Source of the DNA: JALYUA01 sp039933215
Lineage (GTDB): Bacteria > Acidobacteriota > Thermoanaerobaculia > UBA5066 > Gp7-AA6
Direction: 5' to 3'
Length of the DNA: 64,000 bases
Assembly: GCA_039933215.1 (NCBI GenBank)
Contig: JBDTOO010000008.1
Coordinates: 12,663-76,662, forward strand
Under the pieces are notes generated by a model. That model saw only the letters and a list, made by a program, of their open reading frames with translations, was not told where the DNA came from and did not search any database. This document shows positions 7,674 through 15,265 of this stretch, piece by piece. The position numbers and the translations under genes were made by a program. How positions within the stretch are numbered: position 1 is the first letter of the stretch; the number at the start of each line of letters is the position of its first letter.

Positions 7674-8588
7674 TCAATCCTTCGTGAAGTAGTCCTCGCT
7701 CTGATACCGGCCGCTCGATTCTTTGGCGAGCTGCATCAACAGGTCGTTCGCGAGCGTCGACGCGCCGATGCGGAAGAGGTCCGGCGTCAGCCATGCGTCC
7801 CCGAGCGTCTCCTTGACGAGAACGAGCAGATGGAGCGCCTGCTTGGACGTCTTGATGCCTCCCGCGGGCTTCATCCCGACCCGGCGGCCCGTCCGAAGAT
7901 AGTGATCCCGGATCGCTTCCAGCATCACGAGCACGACGGAAGGCGTCGCCGCGGGGGCGACCTTTCCGGTCGACGTCTTGATGAAGTCCGCTCCGGCCTC
8001 CATGGCGAGATCGGAGGCGCGGCGCACGTTGTCGTAGGTCTCGAGCTCACCGGTCTCGAGGATGACCTTTAGATGCGCGGGGCCCGACGCTTGCTTGACC
8101 GCAGCGATCTCGTCGGCCACCTTCCCGTACTCGCCCGAGAGGAACGCGCCGCGGTCGATGACCATGTCGATCTCGTCGGCTCCCATCGCGACCGCGCGCC
8201 GGGCGTCCTCGATCTTGAGCGGCAGGGGAACGAGCCCCGCCGGGAATCCCGTGGCGACCGAAGCGACCCGCACGCCGCTTCCCGACAGGGCGTCCTTCGC
8301 GGCCGGCACGAGGTTCGGATAGACGCAGACGGCGGCGACGTGCGGCACGCTCGGGTCTTCCGGCATCGGCCGGATCGCCTTCCGGCAGAGTTGCCGGACC
8401 TTGCCCTCGGAATCCTTCCCTTCGAGCGTCGTCAGGTCGATCATCGACATGGCGAGCCGGATCCCTGCGCGCTTCGCCGCCGTCTTGATCGATCGCCGGG
8501 CCAGGCTGGCGGAGCGCTCATCGATGCCGACCTGGTCGACGGGCGGCACGCGGGCGAGATCCAGCGGGGCCGCGGGAGCAGTGCTCAT
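7674..8588 (-). CDS. deoC: deoxyribose-phosphate aldolase
   Basis: 304 residues, class I aldolase (EC 4.1.2.4), splitting 2-deoxyribose 5-phosphate into acetaldehyde and glyceraldehyde 3-phosphate. The TIM-barrel landmarks are present: AVCVYPNLV, VASVATGFP, EIDMVIDRGAFLSGEY, KVILETGEL, then the Schiff-base Lys region FIKTSTGK and a second Lys in VGMKPAGGIK. It is longer than the 220-260-residue short form, with an N-terminal extension as in ALDH16-linked deoC genes. First gene of the ALDH operon; a perfect TATAAT lies 11 nt upstream of the ATG. Confidence 0.97.
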   Translation of the reverse strand: MSTAPAAPLDLARVPPVDQVGIDERSASLARRSIKTAAKRAGIRLAMSMIDLTTLEGKDSEGKVRQLCRKAIRPMPEDPSVPHVAAVCVYPNLVPAAKDALSGSGVRVASVATGFPAGLVPLPLKIEDARRAVAMGADEIDMVIDRGAFLSGEYGKVADEIAAVKQASGPAHLKVILETGELETYDNVRRASDLAMEAGADFIKTSTGKVAPAATPSVVLVMLEAIRDHYLRTGRRVGMKPAGGIKTSKQALHLLVLVKETLGDAWLTPDLFRIGASTLANDLLMQLAKESSGRYQSEDYFTKD

Positions 8589-8599
8589 GGGAGCCGCCG

Positions 8600-8605
8600 A
8601 TTATA
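8600..8605 (-). promoter_or_regulatory. -10 element of the deoC operon
   Basis: Reads TATAAT on the minus strand, 11 nt before the deoC ATG. The predicted transcript start leaves a leader of about 5 nt, with no room for a Shine-Dalgarno. No good -35 is visible. Confidence 0.6.
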
Positions 8606-8684
8606 CGGCGCGAGGCGGAAGCTCGGTGCCCCTCGGAAGGGACGGACGTCGGGGCCTCTCGGGCTCGGAACGGATCTGCGGCCT

Positions 8685-9242
8685 CTAGCCGTTCGGGACT
8701 TCCCAGAGGCCTTTGACCGCGGGATGGTCCCAGGCAATCCGGTACTCATCGGGTGCGTTCGGGTCGAACGTGTCGGTGACGAAGTAGAGGAGCGCGCAGG
8801 GATTCGTCAGCGGACGGTAACCGTGTGCCACGCCGGTCGGGATCCGGATGAGCAGATCCTGCCCGCCCCCCGCGACGGCCGTCTGCGTCTGACCGAACGT
8901 CGGCGAAGCGGTCCGGATGTCGTACAGGACCACCTTGGCTTTCGACGGCGGCGGAAAGAACCAGATGTCGTCCTGCTTGAGGTGGTAGTGCAGGCCCTTC
9001 ACGTGACGGTCCGTGTCGACGACCGAATAGTTCATCTGGGCCGGCGCCGGACCTCCGGCGAAGAATTCCGCGAGAGGCTGGCTCTCGGGATGGTTCGGCC
9101 GCGAGCGGAAGATCTCGAGCAGGAACCCCCGGTCGTCCGTGAAGCGGGGCAGCTTCAGGATGCGGACGCCCTCGATGGGCCGCTTCGGCTCGTAGGCCTT
9201 CCGCTCGCTCCGGAACTCCGCCGCGACGTCTTCGGATTTCAC
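8685..9242 (-). CDS. dTDP-4-dehydrorhamnose 3,5-epimerase-like cupin
   Basis: 185 residues of the RmlC/RfbC cupin family. DDRGFLLEIFR, the catalytic-His motif HVKGLHYHL (H85), IRIPTGVAHGY and the terminal W-DHPAVKG segment all fit. The canonical enzyme epimerises a dTDP-4-keto-6-deoxy sugar in dTDP-rhamnose synthesis. No other rml gene is nearby, so it may serve another sugar or act as a sugar-binding cupin. It begins with GTG 9242, and TAAGAT lies 8 nt upstream. Confidence 0.85.
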   Translation of the reverse strand: MKSEDVAAEFRSERKAYEPKRPIEGVRILKLPRFTDDRGFLLEIFRSRPNHPESQPLAEFFAGGPAPAQMNYSVVDTDRHVKGLHYHLKQDDIWFFPPPSKAKVVLYDIRTASPTFGQTQTAVAGGGQDLLIRIPTGVAHGYRPLTNPCALLYFVTDTFDPNAPDEYRIAWDHPAVKGLWEVPNG

Positions 9243-9250
9243 GGGGGCGG

Positions 9251-9256
9251 ATCTTA
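9251..9256 (-). promoter_or_regulatory. -10-like element of the RmlC-like gene
   Basis: Reads TAAGAT (preceded by TG) on the minus strand, 8 nt before the GTG start codon, so the transcript would be essentially leaderless. Confidence 0.45.
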
Positions 9257-9285
9257 CAGGAGTGGCGCGGCGGGCTCCACGCGCT

Positions 9286-9993
9286 CTACCGGGCCGCGAC
9301 CCTGGGAGCCTCGGGTTTTACCTCGCCGCTCGACTTCCAGGCGATCGTGAATCCGTTGCGCTTCTCGTAGGAAAACTTGTGCTCGCCGTCGAAGTGATGC
9401 GTGCCGTAGGCGAGCTTGAAACCGTCGTTCGAGTTGGAGAACCAGTACTGCAGGTTCTTGATGTCCGTCGGGCTCGCCTTGTCAGGGCCCGTCGTCTTGT
9501 CGAGCCGGATCGAAGCCAGGCCGCTCGCCATCTTCGCTTCGGCGACTTTCGCCGTGTCGCTCCACGAAATCGAGTCCTCGCGGGACTCGATCTTTCCCCA
9601 CTTCACGGGGAAGACGGTGTTCAGCACCGCGGTGATCGCCTGGCGCTGGGGAGGCGTGGAGGCCTTGTCGAACGTCACCACCGCCCAGTTCGTCGGCATT
9701 CCGGGCCCCGGCTTCTTGTGCCACTCGCCGCCGAGATCGAGCGATACCCAGACGAGCTGGTTCGAGAGATCCACCGAGCCGTAGTGGCTGCCGGGCCGGA
9801 ACTTGTAGACGTTGTTCGCCTCGCACATGTGCTCGTCGGCGGACGGTCCGAAATAGCAGGCGCAGAAGAGGGGGCAGGAGCAGGATTCGATCGTGTCGGC
9901 GGTGACGTCGAAGGTCTTCGCCCGGTCCGGTGCGGCCGCGAGCAGCGCGATCGCGGCGCCGGCGGCGACGAGGAGAGAAAGGGATTTCTTCAT
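9286..9993 (-). CDS. secreted DUF1326 protein
   Basis: 235 residues with a signal peptide (MKKSLSLLVAAGAAIALLAAA). The mature N-terminus holds the Cys-rich DUF1326 hallmark, ESCSCPLFCACYFG, and a further Cys at HMCEAN. Beta-rich sequence follows, including VWVSLDLGGEWHKKPG and HHFDGEHKFSYEKRNGF. DUF1326 proteins are uncharacterised; the clustered Cys suggests metal or disulfide chemistry in the periplasm. The Shine-Dalgarno GGAGGA is 6 nt before the ATG. Single-gene unit, convergent with nothing, divergent from the 10171 gene. Confidence 0.9.
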   Translation of the reverse strand: MKKSLSLLVAAGAAIALLAAAPDRAKTFDVTADTIESCSCPLFCACYFGPSADEHMCEANNVYKFRPGSHYGSVDLSNQLVWVSLDLGGEWHKKPGPGMPTNWAVVTFDKASTPPQRQAITAVLNTVFPVKWGKIESREDSISWSDTAKVAEAKMASGLASIRLDKTTGPDKASPTDIKNLQYWFSNSNDGFKLAYGTHHFDGEHKFSYEKRNGFTIAWKSSGEVKPEAPRVAAR

Positions 9994-10170
9994 AGAAGTC
10001 CTCCTGAGGGTTTTCGAGGCGGTAGATTTTCCCTACTTTTACTCCTCCGGAGGGCGGAAGGCAAAGGCCCTGCAGCGGCCCTCCGTCGAGGGCGGTCCGG
10101 CCATGGGGAACGGTCTCCCTACCGATTCCCGCCTCCCGGTGCTACCGTATGCAGCGATCCGGAGGTCCCC

Positions 10171-10650
10171 ATGAAAAAAGCGATCGCCCTCGCGCTCTTT
10201 TTCTCTGCCGTCGCGGCATCGGCCGGCACGCCCGGGCCGGGCGACCCGCGGGAGCGGAACTTCAAGCTGCTCGTCGACGGCGTCGAGATCGGGGGGGTCG
10301 TCGGCTACCGGATCGAGTTCGCGCGGATCCCGATCACCCTGATCGACCAGCGCCGGCTCGGAGTGGCGTATGCGCCGGATCAGCGCCGGCTCGTGATCAC
10401 GGTGACTCAGAAGGGGCTGAATCAGCTCCAGGAGTGGTTGAACGGCGCGACCGACACGGTGACCCCCGCCACCAAGACGGTCTCGATCCAGGCCCGCAAC
10501 AACCAGGACCAGGTGCTCGCGCGCTGGGAGCTGTCGTCGGTCGTTCCGAGTACCTTTTCGTCCGCAGCCGCCGGGACGATCGACGAGGTCGACTCGACGA
10601 TCGAGTTCGTGTTCGATCGGCTCCGCCTCGTGGAAGCCAGCGGCAAGTAG
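10171..10650 (+). CDS. secreted protein resembling phage tail-tube (gp19/Hcp) fold
   Basis: 159 residues from ATG 10171 with GGAGGT 4 nt upstream, and a signal peptide (MKKAIALALFFSAVAASA-G). The mature part has the rhythm of T4 gp19/DUF-type tail-tube proteins: FKLLVDGVEIGGVVGYRIEF at the front, LNQLQEWLNGA, TKTVSIQARNNQDQVLARWE, and a closing DSTIEFVFDRLRLVEA. Tail-tube proteins are normally cytoplasmic, so a signal peptide is odd. The resemblance is by eye. No other phage or contractile-injection gene is nearby. Function unknown. Confidence 0.75.
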   Translation: MKKAIALALFFSAVAASAGTPGPGDPRERNFKLLVDGVEIGGVVGYRIEFARIPITLIDQRRLGVAYAPDQRRLVITVTQKGLNQLQEWLNGATDTVTPATKTVSIQARNNQDQVLARWELSSVVPSTFSSAAAGTIDEVDSTIEFVFDRLRLVEASGK

Positions 10651-10739
10651 TTAGGAGAGGAGAGAGGAAAGAGGGGAGAGGTCAGGGGGGCTGCCCCTCA
10701 CTCCTGTCACCTTCCTCCTCTCACCTGTCACCTCGCTTC
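10651..10739. repeat. purine/pyrimidine strand-switch between convergent genes
   Basis: About 45 nt almost purely purine (GGAGAGGAGAGAGG-type) is followed by about 40 nt pyrimidine-rich sequence with two CTGTCACCT copies. The two halves are partly self-complementary and could form a long imperfect hairpin, perhaps acting as the shared terminator. No T-run is present. Confidence 0.5.
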
Positions 10740-11102
10740 TCAGTGCCCCTTGTCGAGCTCCCGGATCGCCTCGAGGAATCCGTGGGGCGGTCTCTCGAAG
10801 CGCGCGCCGAACCCGGCCTGGCCGGTGGGGGAGCTGTTCGTGTTGACGACGCTGGCACGCACGCGAAAATTCTTGGGGTTCCCGGGCAGCGAGAAGATGA
10901 GGTCGACGAACTCGCCGAGCGGCGGATAACGCGGCGACGCCACGTACATGCCGTTCAAGTTGACCAGCTCCACGTAACCTGTCAGCTGCTCCTCTTCCCA
11001 CTTCATCACCGCGGGGGAGCTCACGGGGATCCGCCGGGAAACGCGCTGCTCCGCGGCCTTTCGCGCCATCTCGTCGTCTTTCTCCTGGTTGCCGGCCGGC
11101 AT
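10740..11102 (-). CDS. PilZ-like domain protein
   Basis: 120 residues with PilZ-type layout: RVSRRIPVSSPAVMKW for the RxxxR arm, VELVNLNGMYVASPRYPPLG for the beta-hairpin, FVDLIFSLPG and AGFGARFERP. The c-di-GMP consensus (D/N)xSxxG reads NLNGMY, losing the Ser and Gly, so dinucleotide binding is doubtful. A start at ATG 11069 (AGGAGA upstream) is an alternative to 11102. Probably a cytoplasmic adaptor or signalling domain. Confidence 0.75.
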   Translation of the reverse strand: MPAGNQEKDDEMARKAAEQRVSRRIPVSSPAVMKWEEEQLTGYVELVNLNGMYVASPRYPPLGEFVDLIFSLPGNPKNFRVRASVVNTNSSPTGQAGFGARFERPPHGFLEAIRELDKGH

Positions 11103-11178
11103 CGTGGTTCCGGCGGATTTTATCAGGAACGGCCGAGGCCGGTCCTGGCGACGGCGGGGAGAGGAAGACTTCGTGGCG

Positions 11179-11871
11179 TCAGCGCCGCCCGTCCTTGAAG
11201 ACCGGGAGAAGCGTCTTCTCGAGCTTCAGAAAGAGACGAGCCGTCGCTTCGACGTCGCGGCGGCAGTAGAGGGCGATCTCTCGTAGCCGGCCGGCCCTGT
11301 AGTACGGACCGACGGAATAGCCGTCCATTCCATGCTCCTTGGGGCTCTCGATGCCGAAGGCCTTGCACGCGAAATCGAGGTTCCACTTGCGCGAAGCGCC
11401 GTAGAAGCTGATGACGTCCAGAAGGTCCGTGTGCGGCTTGACCGCATAGCGGTAACCCGCGAGGTTCTTCGACACCGGGACACCGAGCATCGCGCTGCGC
11501 AGCATGAGAAATGGTCCGTCGAAGGCGCGTCCGTTGAAGGTCACGAACCGCGTGTATCGGGCGATCGCCTTCCAGAACTCGCCGAGGAAGATCGGCTCGA
11601 CGTCGCCGACGAACGTGAAGAGACCGTCCGCGGATTTCTCTTCGAAGCGGCCATCCGTCTTCTCGTACCAGACGCGGCCGCGACCCGTGTCGGGATTCAC
11701 CATCGCCAGCACGACGACGCGTCCGGTGAGAGGCCAGAGCGAGAGAAGCTCCGGGAGTTTCTGGCGCTCCTCGTCGGTGCGCGCGTTCTTCGCGAGGTAG
11801 GTCCGCTGCGCGTCGTCCAGAGTTTCCCACTCGATGCCGACGGTCTCGATGTCGAAAACGACGCTGGCCAC
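11179..11871 (-). CDS. DEDDy 3'-5' exonuclease, PolB-exo2-like
   Basis: 230 residues from GTG 11871. The DEDDy exonuclease motifs are visible: Exo I FDIETVG (residues 6-12), Exo II TFNGRAFDGPFL, and Exo III YCRRDVEATARL. This matches the stand-alone predicted 3'-5' exonucleases related to family-B DNA polymerases (DNA_pol_B_exo2). It should trim DNA or RNA 3' ends in repair or turnover. The GTG start is chosen because the frame before it runs into the divergent lipoprotein gene; only 25 nt separates the two starts. Confidence 0.85.
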   Translation of the reverse strand: MASVVFDIETVGIEWETLDDAQRTYLAKNARTDEERQKLPELLSLWPLTGRVVVLAMVNPDTGRGRVWYEKTDGRFEEKSADGLFTFVGDVEPIFLGEFWKAIARYTRFVTFNGRAFDGPFLMLRSAMLGVPVSKNLAGYRYAVKPHTDLLDVISFYGASRKWNLDFACKAFGIESPKEHGMDGYSVGPYYRAGRLREIALYCRRDVEATARLFLKLEKTLLPVFKDGRR

Positions 11872-11874
11872 GTT

Positions 11875-11883
11875 TGCTATTGT
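11875..11883 (+). promoter_or_regulatory. extended -10 of the SBP gene
   Basis: TGC-TATTGT lies 13 nt before ATG 11897, giving a leader of about 6 nt. It lies within the start region of the divergent exonuclease gene, so the two promoters must overlap. Confidence 0.45.
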
Positions 11884-11896
11884 GTAACACGGCTCC

Positions 11897-13501
11897 ATGA
11901 AGCGCACCGCCATCTTCGCCGCAACGGTTCTGTCGTGCGCGCTCGCCGGAGTCGGCGGCTGCGCGAGACGGCCCGCGAGTGTCCCGGTCTCGGACACGTT
12001 GACCCGCCATCTCGACAGTGATCCCGCGACCCTCGATCCGATCGTCACGTCGGAGGAGTTCGGGATGCGCGTCGAGGAGATGTTGTTCCGTCCGCTTGTC
12101 GCCATCGACAAGAACCGCCGCTTCGTGCCGGCCCTCGCCACGTCCTGGGCCGCATCGTCCGACGGGCTCGTCTATGACTTCCGCCTCGACCCGAAGGCGA
12201 AGTGGGATGACGGGACGGCCGTCACCTCCGACGACGTCTCCTACACGATCGAGCGCATCCGGGACCCGAAAATCGCCGCCGGCAACTGGCGCTGGGGCTT
12301 CGAGGACCTCCGGTCCGTCGAGACTCCCGATCCCGCGACCGTCATCGTCCGATTCCAGGCGCCCTACGCTCAGCGGATGCTCGCGTTCACGATGCCGGTC
12401 GTGTCCGCCGCGGCCTACCGCCGCGGCACGGGGCTCGACCGGCAGCCCGTGGGGTCCGGCCCCTACCGCCTCGAGTCGTGGGTCTCCAAGCAGAAGATCG
12501 TCCTGGCGCGGCGCGCGGACGTCTCCGCCGCGGACTACCCGTTCGCCCGGATGGTGTTCCGGTTCATCCCGGACCAGACCGTCCGGTTCCGCGCAGGCTC
12601 CGCGGGCGAGCTCGACGAGTTCAAGGTCTCGCGGGACCAGCGCGCCGCAGCCGTGAAGACGCCCGAGTTCGCCAGTAAGAACCGGCTCGAGCGCGTCCCT
12701 CAGTTTGCCGTCGTGCTGGTCGTCTGGAACCTCAAGAATCCGCGGCTGGCGGACCCGCGCGTCCGGCTCGCGCTCGCGCACTGCTGGGACCGCGCCGATG
12801 CCGCGCGCCGGCTCTACCCGCCGGAGGGGGCGTCGCTCCTCTCCGGGCCGTATCCGGCGGGAGCATCCGAGAACGCCGCCGGAATCCCGCCGCCGTCCTT
12901 CGATCCCGCCGGGAGCCGGAGACTCCTCGACGCCGCCGGCTGGAGGATGGGCTCGGACGGCGTCCGCCGGAAAGCCGACCTTCGGCTCTCGCTCGAATAT
13001 CTCTATCCGTCGTCGTTCCCGATCTACGTGAACATCGCGGAGATCTTCCGGGAGGCGGCTCAGAAAGTGGGCGTCGAGGTTCTCCTGCGCCCTCTGGACT
13101 GGGCCGCGTACACGCAGCGGTACGCCGCCGGAGAGTTCGACGTGGCGCCGACGAACCAGGAATTCATTCCGCCGAATCTCGACCAGTACCCCTTCTTCCA
13201 TTCGAGCCAGGTGCCTCCGAAGGGGTTGAACGCCGGCTTCTATCGGAACCCCGCGGTCGACCGCGCGCTCGAAGCGGCCCGCAAGGAGATGGACGAGAGA
13301 AAGCGGCTCGAGCTCTACCGGGAGGTCCATCGGCTGATGGCGGCCGATCCCCCCGCGGACTTCATCTGGAACGCCGCCCAGTACTGGGGGCTCTCGAACC
13401 GTCTGAGCGGAGTCGAGCTGTCCCCGCTGGGGCTCTTCCATTTCCAGCCGGGTCCGCTCGCCTGGCGGCCCATCTCGCCGCGGGCCGAGAAGGCGGAGTG
13501 A
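11897..13501 (+). CDS. family 5 extracellular solute-binding lipoprotein (Dpp/Opp type)
   Basis: 534 residues. A lipoprotein leader ends at LAGVGGC (Cys22). SBP family 5 landmarks follow: DPATLDPIVTSEEFGMRVEE, FVPALATSWAASSDGLVYDF, KWDDGTAVTSDDVSYTIERI and QPVGSGPYRLESW. These proteins capture peptides, nickel or similar ligands for ABC import. No permease or ATPase gene is adjacent, so it either works with a distant transporter or is an orphan receptor. Its TGA overlaps the GTG of the CoA transferase gene, tying the two. Confidence 0.93.
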   Translation: MKRTAIFAATVLSCALAGVGGCARRPASVPVSDTLTRHLDSDPATLDPIVTSEEFGMRVEEMLFRPLVAIDKNRRFVPALATSWAASSDGLVYDFRLDPKAKWDDGTAVTSDDVSYTIERIRDPKIAAGNWRWGFEDLRSVETPDPATVIVRFQAPYAQRMLAFTMPVVSAAAYRRGTGLDRQPVGSGPYRLESWVSKQKIVLARRADVSAADYPFARMVFRFIPDQTVRFRAGSAGELDEFKVSRDQRAAAVKTPEFASKNRLERVPQFAVVLVVWNLKNPRLADPRVRLALAHCWDRADAARRLYPPEGASLLSGPYPAGASENAAGIPPPSFDPAGSRRLLDAAGWRMGSDGVRRKADLRLSLEYLYPSSFPIYVNIAEIFREAAQKVGVEVLLRPLDWAAYTQRYAAGEFDVAPTNQEFIPPNLDQYPFFHSSQVPPKGLNAGFYRNPAVDRALEAARKEMDERKRLELYREVHRLMAADPPADFIWNAAQYWGLSNRLSGVELSPLGLFHFQPGPLAWRPISPRAEKAE

Positions 13502-14652
13502 GCGCTCCGCTCGAGGGCGTTCTCGTCCTCGACCTCTCGCGGGTCCTCGCGGGCCCCTTCTGCACGATGCTGCTGGCGGATCTCGGCGCGCGCGTGATCA
13601 AGGTGGAGTCCCCGTCCGGCGGGGACGTGACGCGCGGCTGGGGGCCTCCCGACGATCCGAAAACCGGGATCTCCGCCTACTTCCTCGCGGTGAACCGGAA
13701 CAAGGAGTCGATCGCGCTCGACCTCGCGTCGCCGGAGGGCGCCGACGCCGTCCGCACGATCGCCCGGCAATGCGACGTCGTCGTCGAGAACTTCCCTCCT
13801 GGCGGCCTCGAGAAGTTCGGGCTGTCTCTTTCCGCGATGCGCGCCGACAACGCGGGCCTCGTGACGGCTTCGATCACCGGGTTCGGCCGGCGCGGCCCGG
13901 AAGCCTCGGCTCCCGGATTCGACCTGCTCGCGCAGGCCGGAAGCGGGCTCATGACGATCACGGGCGATCCCGCCGGGCCGGCGTCCAAGTCCGGCGTCGC
14001 CATCTCGGACCTCTTCGCCGGCTCGTTCGCCGCGGCGGGCATCGCGGCTCTGCTGCGCTCGCGGGAGGCCACGGGCCAGGGCGGACACGTCGAGACCGAC
14101 CTGCTCCGTTCGAGCTTCGCCGCCCTCGTGAACGTCGCGCAGGGTTGCCTGATGACGGGCGTCGAAGCGGGACGCCACGGCAACGCGCATCCGCAGATCG
14201 TTCCCTACCGGACCTTCGCGGCCGAGGACGGGGACATCGCCGTCGCGGTCGGGACGGAGCCCCAGTTCGCGCGCCTCGCTCGCCTCGTCGGACACCCGGA
14301 GTGGATCGACGACCCCCGGTTCACCACCAACGCCGACCGGGTGCGCCACCGCGCGGAGATCGAGCGCCCGCTCGAGGAGATCTTTCGGAAAGGCTCGCGG
14401 GCGTCGTGGCTCTCGCGGCTCAAGTCGGCGGGAATTCCGACCGGACCCGTGCGCGGACCGCTCGAAGCTCTGGAGAGCGAAGCCGCGCGCGCGGCCGGCG
14501 CGATCCGGGAGGCCGGTGGGATGCGCTTCGTGGCGTCCCCCCTGACCGTCGAAGGCGCCGCGGCGCCGCTCCGGCTTCCTCCTTCTCTCGACCAGGACGG
14601 AGACCGCATCCGCCGGGAGTTCGGGCTCCCCGCGAGACCGGGCAGAGCGTAG
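13498..14652 (+). CDS. CaiB/BaiF family (class III) CoA transferase
   Basis: 384 residues, class III CoA-transferase that moves CoA between carboxylic acids. It starts MSAPLEGVLVLDLSRVLAGP with FCTMLLADLGARVIKVE; the likely catalytic Asp is D171 in VAISDLFAGS, followed by LLRSREATGQGGHVETDLLR. The C-terminal domain holds IVPYRTFAAEDGDIAVAVG and RFTTNADRVRHR. Full length. The substrate cannot be told. GTG start, with GTGA overlap to the upstream lipoprotein. Confidence 0.93.
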   Translation: MSAPLEGVLVLDLSRVLAGPFCTMLLADLGARVIKVESPSGGDVTRGWGPPDDPKTGISAYFLAVNRNKESIALDLASPEGADAVRTIARQCDVVVENFPPGGLEKFGLSLSAMRADNAGLVTASITGFGRRGPEASAPGFDLLAQAGSGLMTITGDPAGPASKSGVAISDLFAGSFAAAGIAALLRSREATGQGGHVETDLLRSSFAALVNVAQGCLMTGVEAGRHGNAHPQIVPYRTFAAEDGDIAVAVGTEPQFARLARLVGHPEWIDDPRFTTNADRVRHRAEIERPLEEIFRKGSRASWLSRLKSAGIPTGPVRGPLEALESEAARAAGAIREAGGMRFVASPLTVEGAAAPLRLPPSLDQDGDRIRREFGLPARPGRA

Positions 14653-14662
14653 GCGCTCGCCC

Positions 14663-15229
14663 ATGAAAGTCGCCTTCATCGGCACGCACGGAGTCGGCAA
14701 GACGACGCTGTGCTTCGAGCTGGCCGCGCTCCTGAAGAAGCGGGACAAGATCGTCGAGATGGTGCGGGAGGTGGCGCGGTTCTGCCCTCTTCCGATCAAT
14801 CGCGACACGACCGTGGCGGCGCAGTCCTGGATCCTCCATACCGAGATCGCCGAGGAGCTCGTCGCGGAGAACAAGGCCGAGGTCGTCATCTGCGACCGCA
14901 GCGTGCTCGACAACTACTGCTACCTGCTGCAGACGGGCAAGCACCCGAACCTCGAGCCGCTCGTACGGTGGTGGACGGGCACCTACGGGCTCCTGATCAA
15001 GGTCCCGATCGTCGGGTCGATGATGTTCGACGGTCTGCGCGACGTCGACGCGGCGTTCCAGCGCGTCGTGGACGAAAAGATCGACGAAGTCGTGGCGGAC
15101 TGGGGCGTTCCGGTCGTGCGCCTCGACCGGGACCGGCGCGCGTTCTGGGCCACGGATTCCCTCGAAGCCATTCTCCCGCTCCTCGGTCCGTTGCAGCAGC
15201 CCCTGTTCGAGGGAAAGAGCGAGGGCTGA
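14663..15229 (+). CDS. P-loop NTPase, NadR/AAA_28-like kinase
   Basis: 188 residues. Walker A is GTHGVGKTT (residues 7-15), the second motif is VVICDRSVLDNYCYLL, and there is a C-terminal DRDRRAFW. The size and pattern match NadR-kinase-like or deoxynucleoside-kinase-like AAA_28 proteins that phosphorylate a small molecule. The substrate is unknown. It lies 10 nt after the CoA transferase stop with no clear Shine-Dalgarno, probably as the last gene of that operon. Confidence 0.82.
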   Translation: MKVAFIGTHGVGKTTLCFELAALLKKRDKIVEMVREVARFCPLPINRDTTVAAQSWILHTEIAEELVAENKAEVVICDRSVLDNYCYLLQTGKHPNLEPLVRWWTGTYGLLIKVPIVGSMMFDGLRDVDAAFQRVVDEKIDEVVADWGVPVVRLDRDRRAFWATDSLEAILPLLGPLQQPLFEGKSEG

Positions 15230-15265
15230 CCCGCCGCTCCTGCTTCCGCTCCGCGTCCTCCTCCG

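Noticed and set aside
10171..10650. A prophage or contractile-injection cluster around the tail-tube-like protein
   Set aside because: No sheath, baseplate, portal, terminase or other phage gene is in the window, and the protein has a signal peptide.
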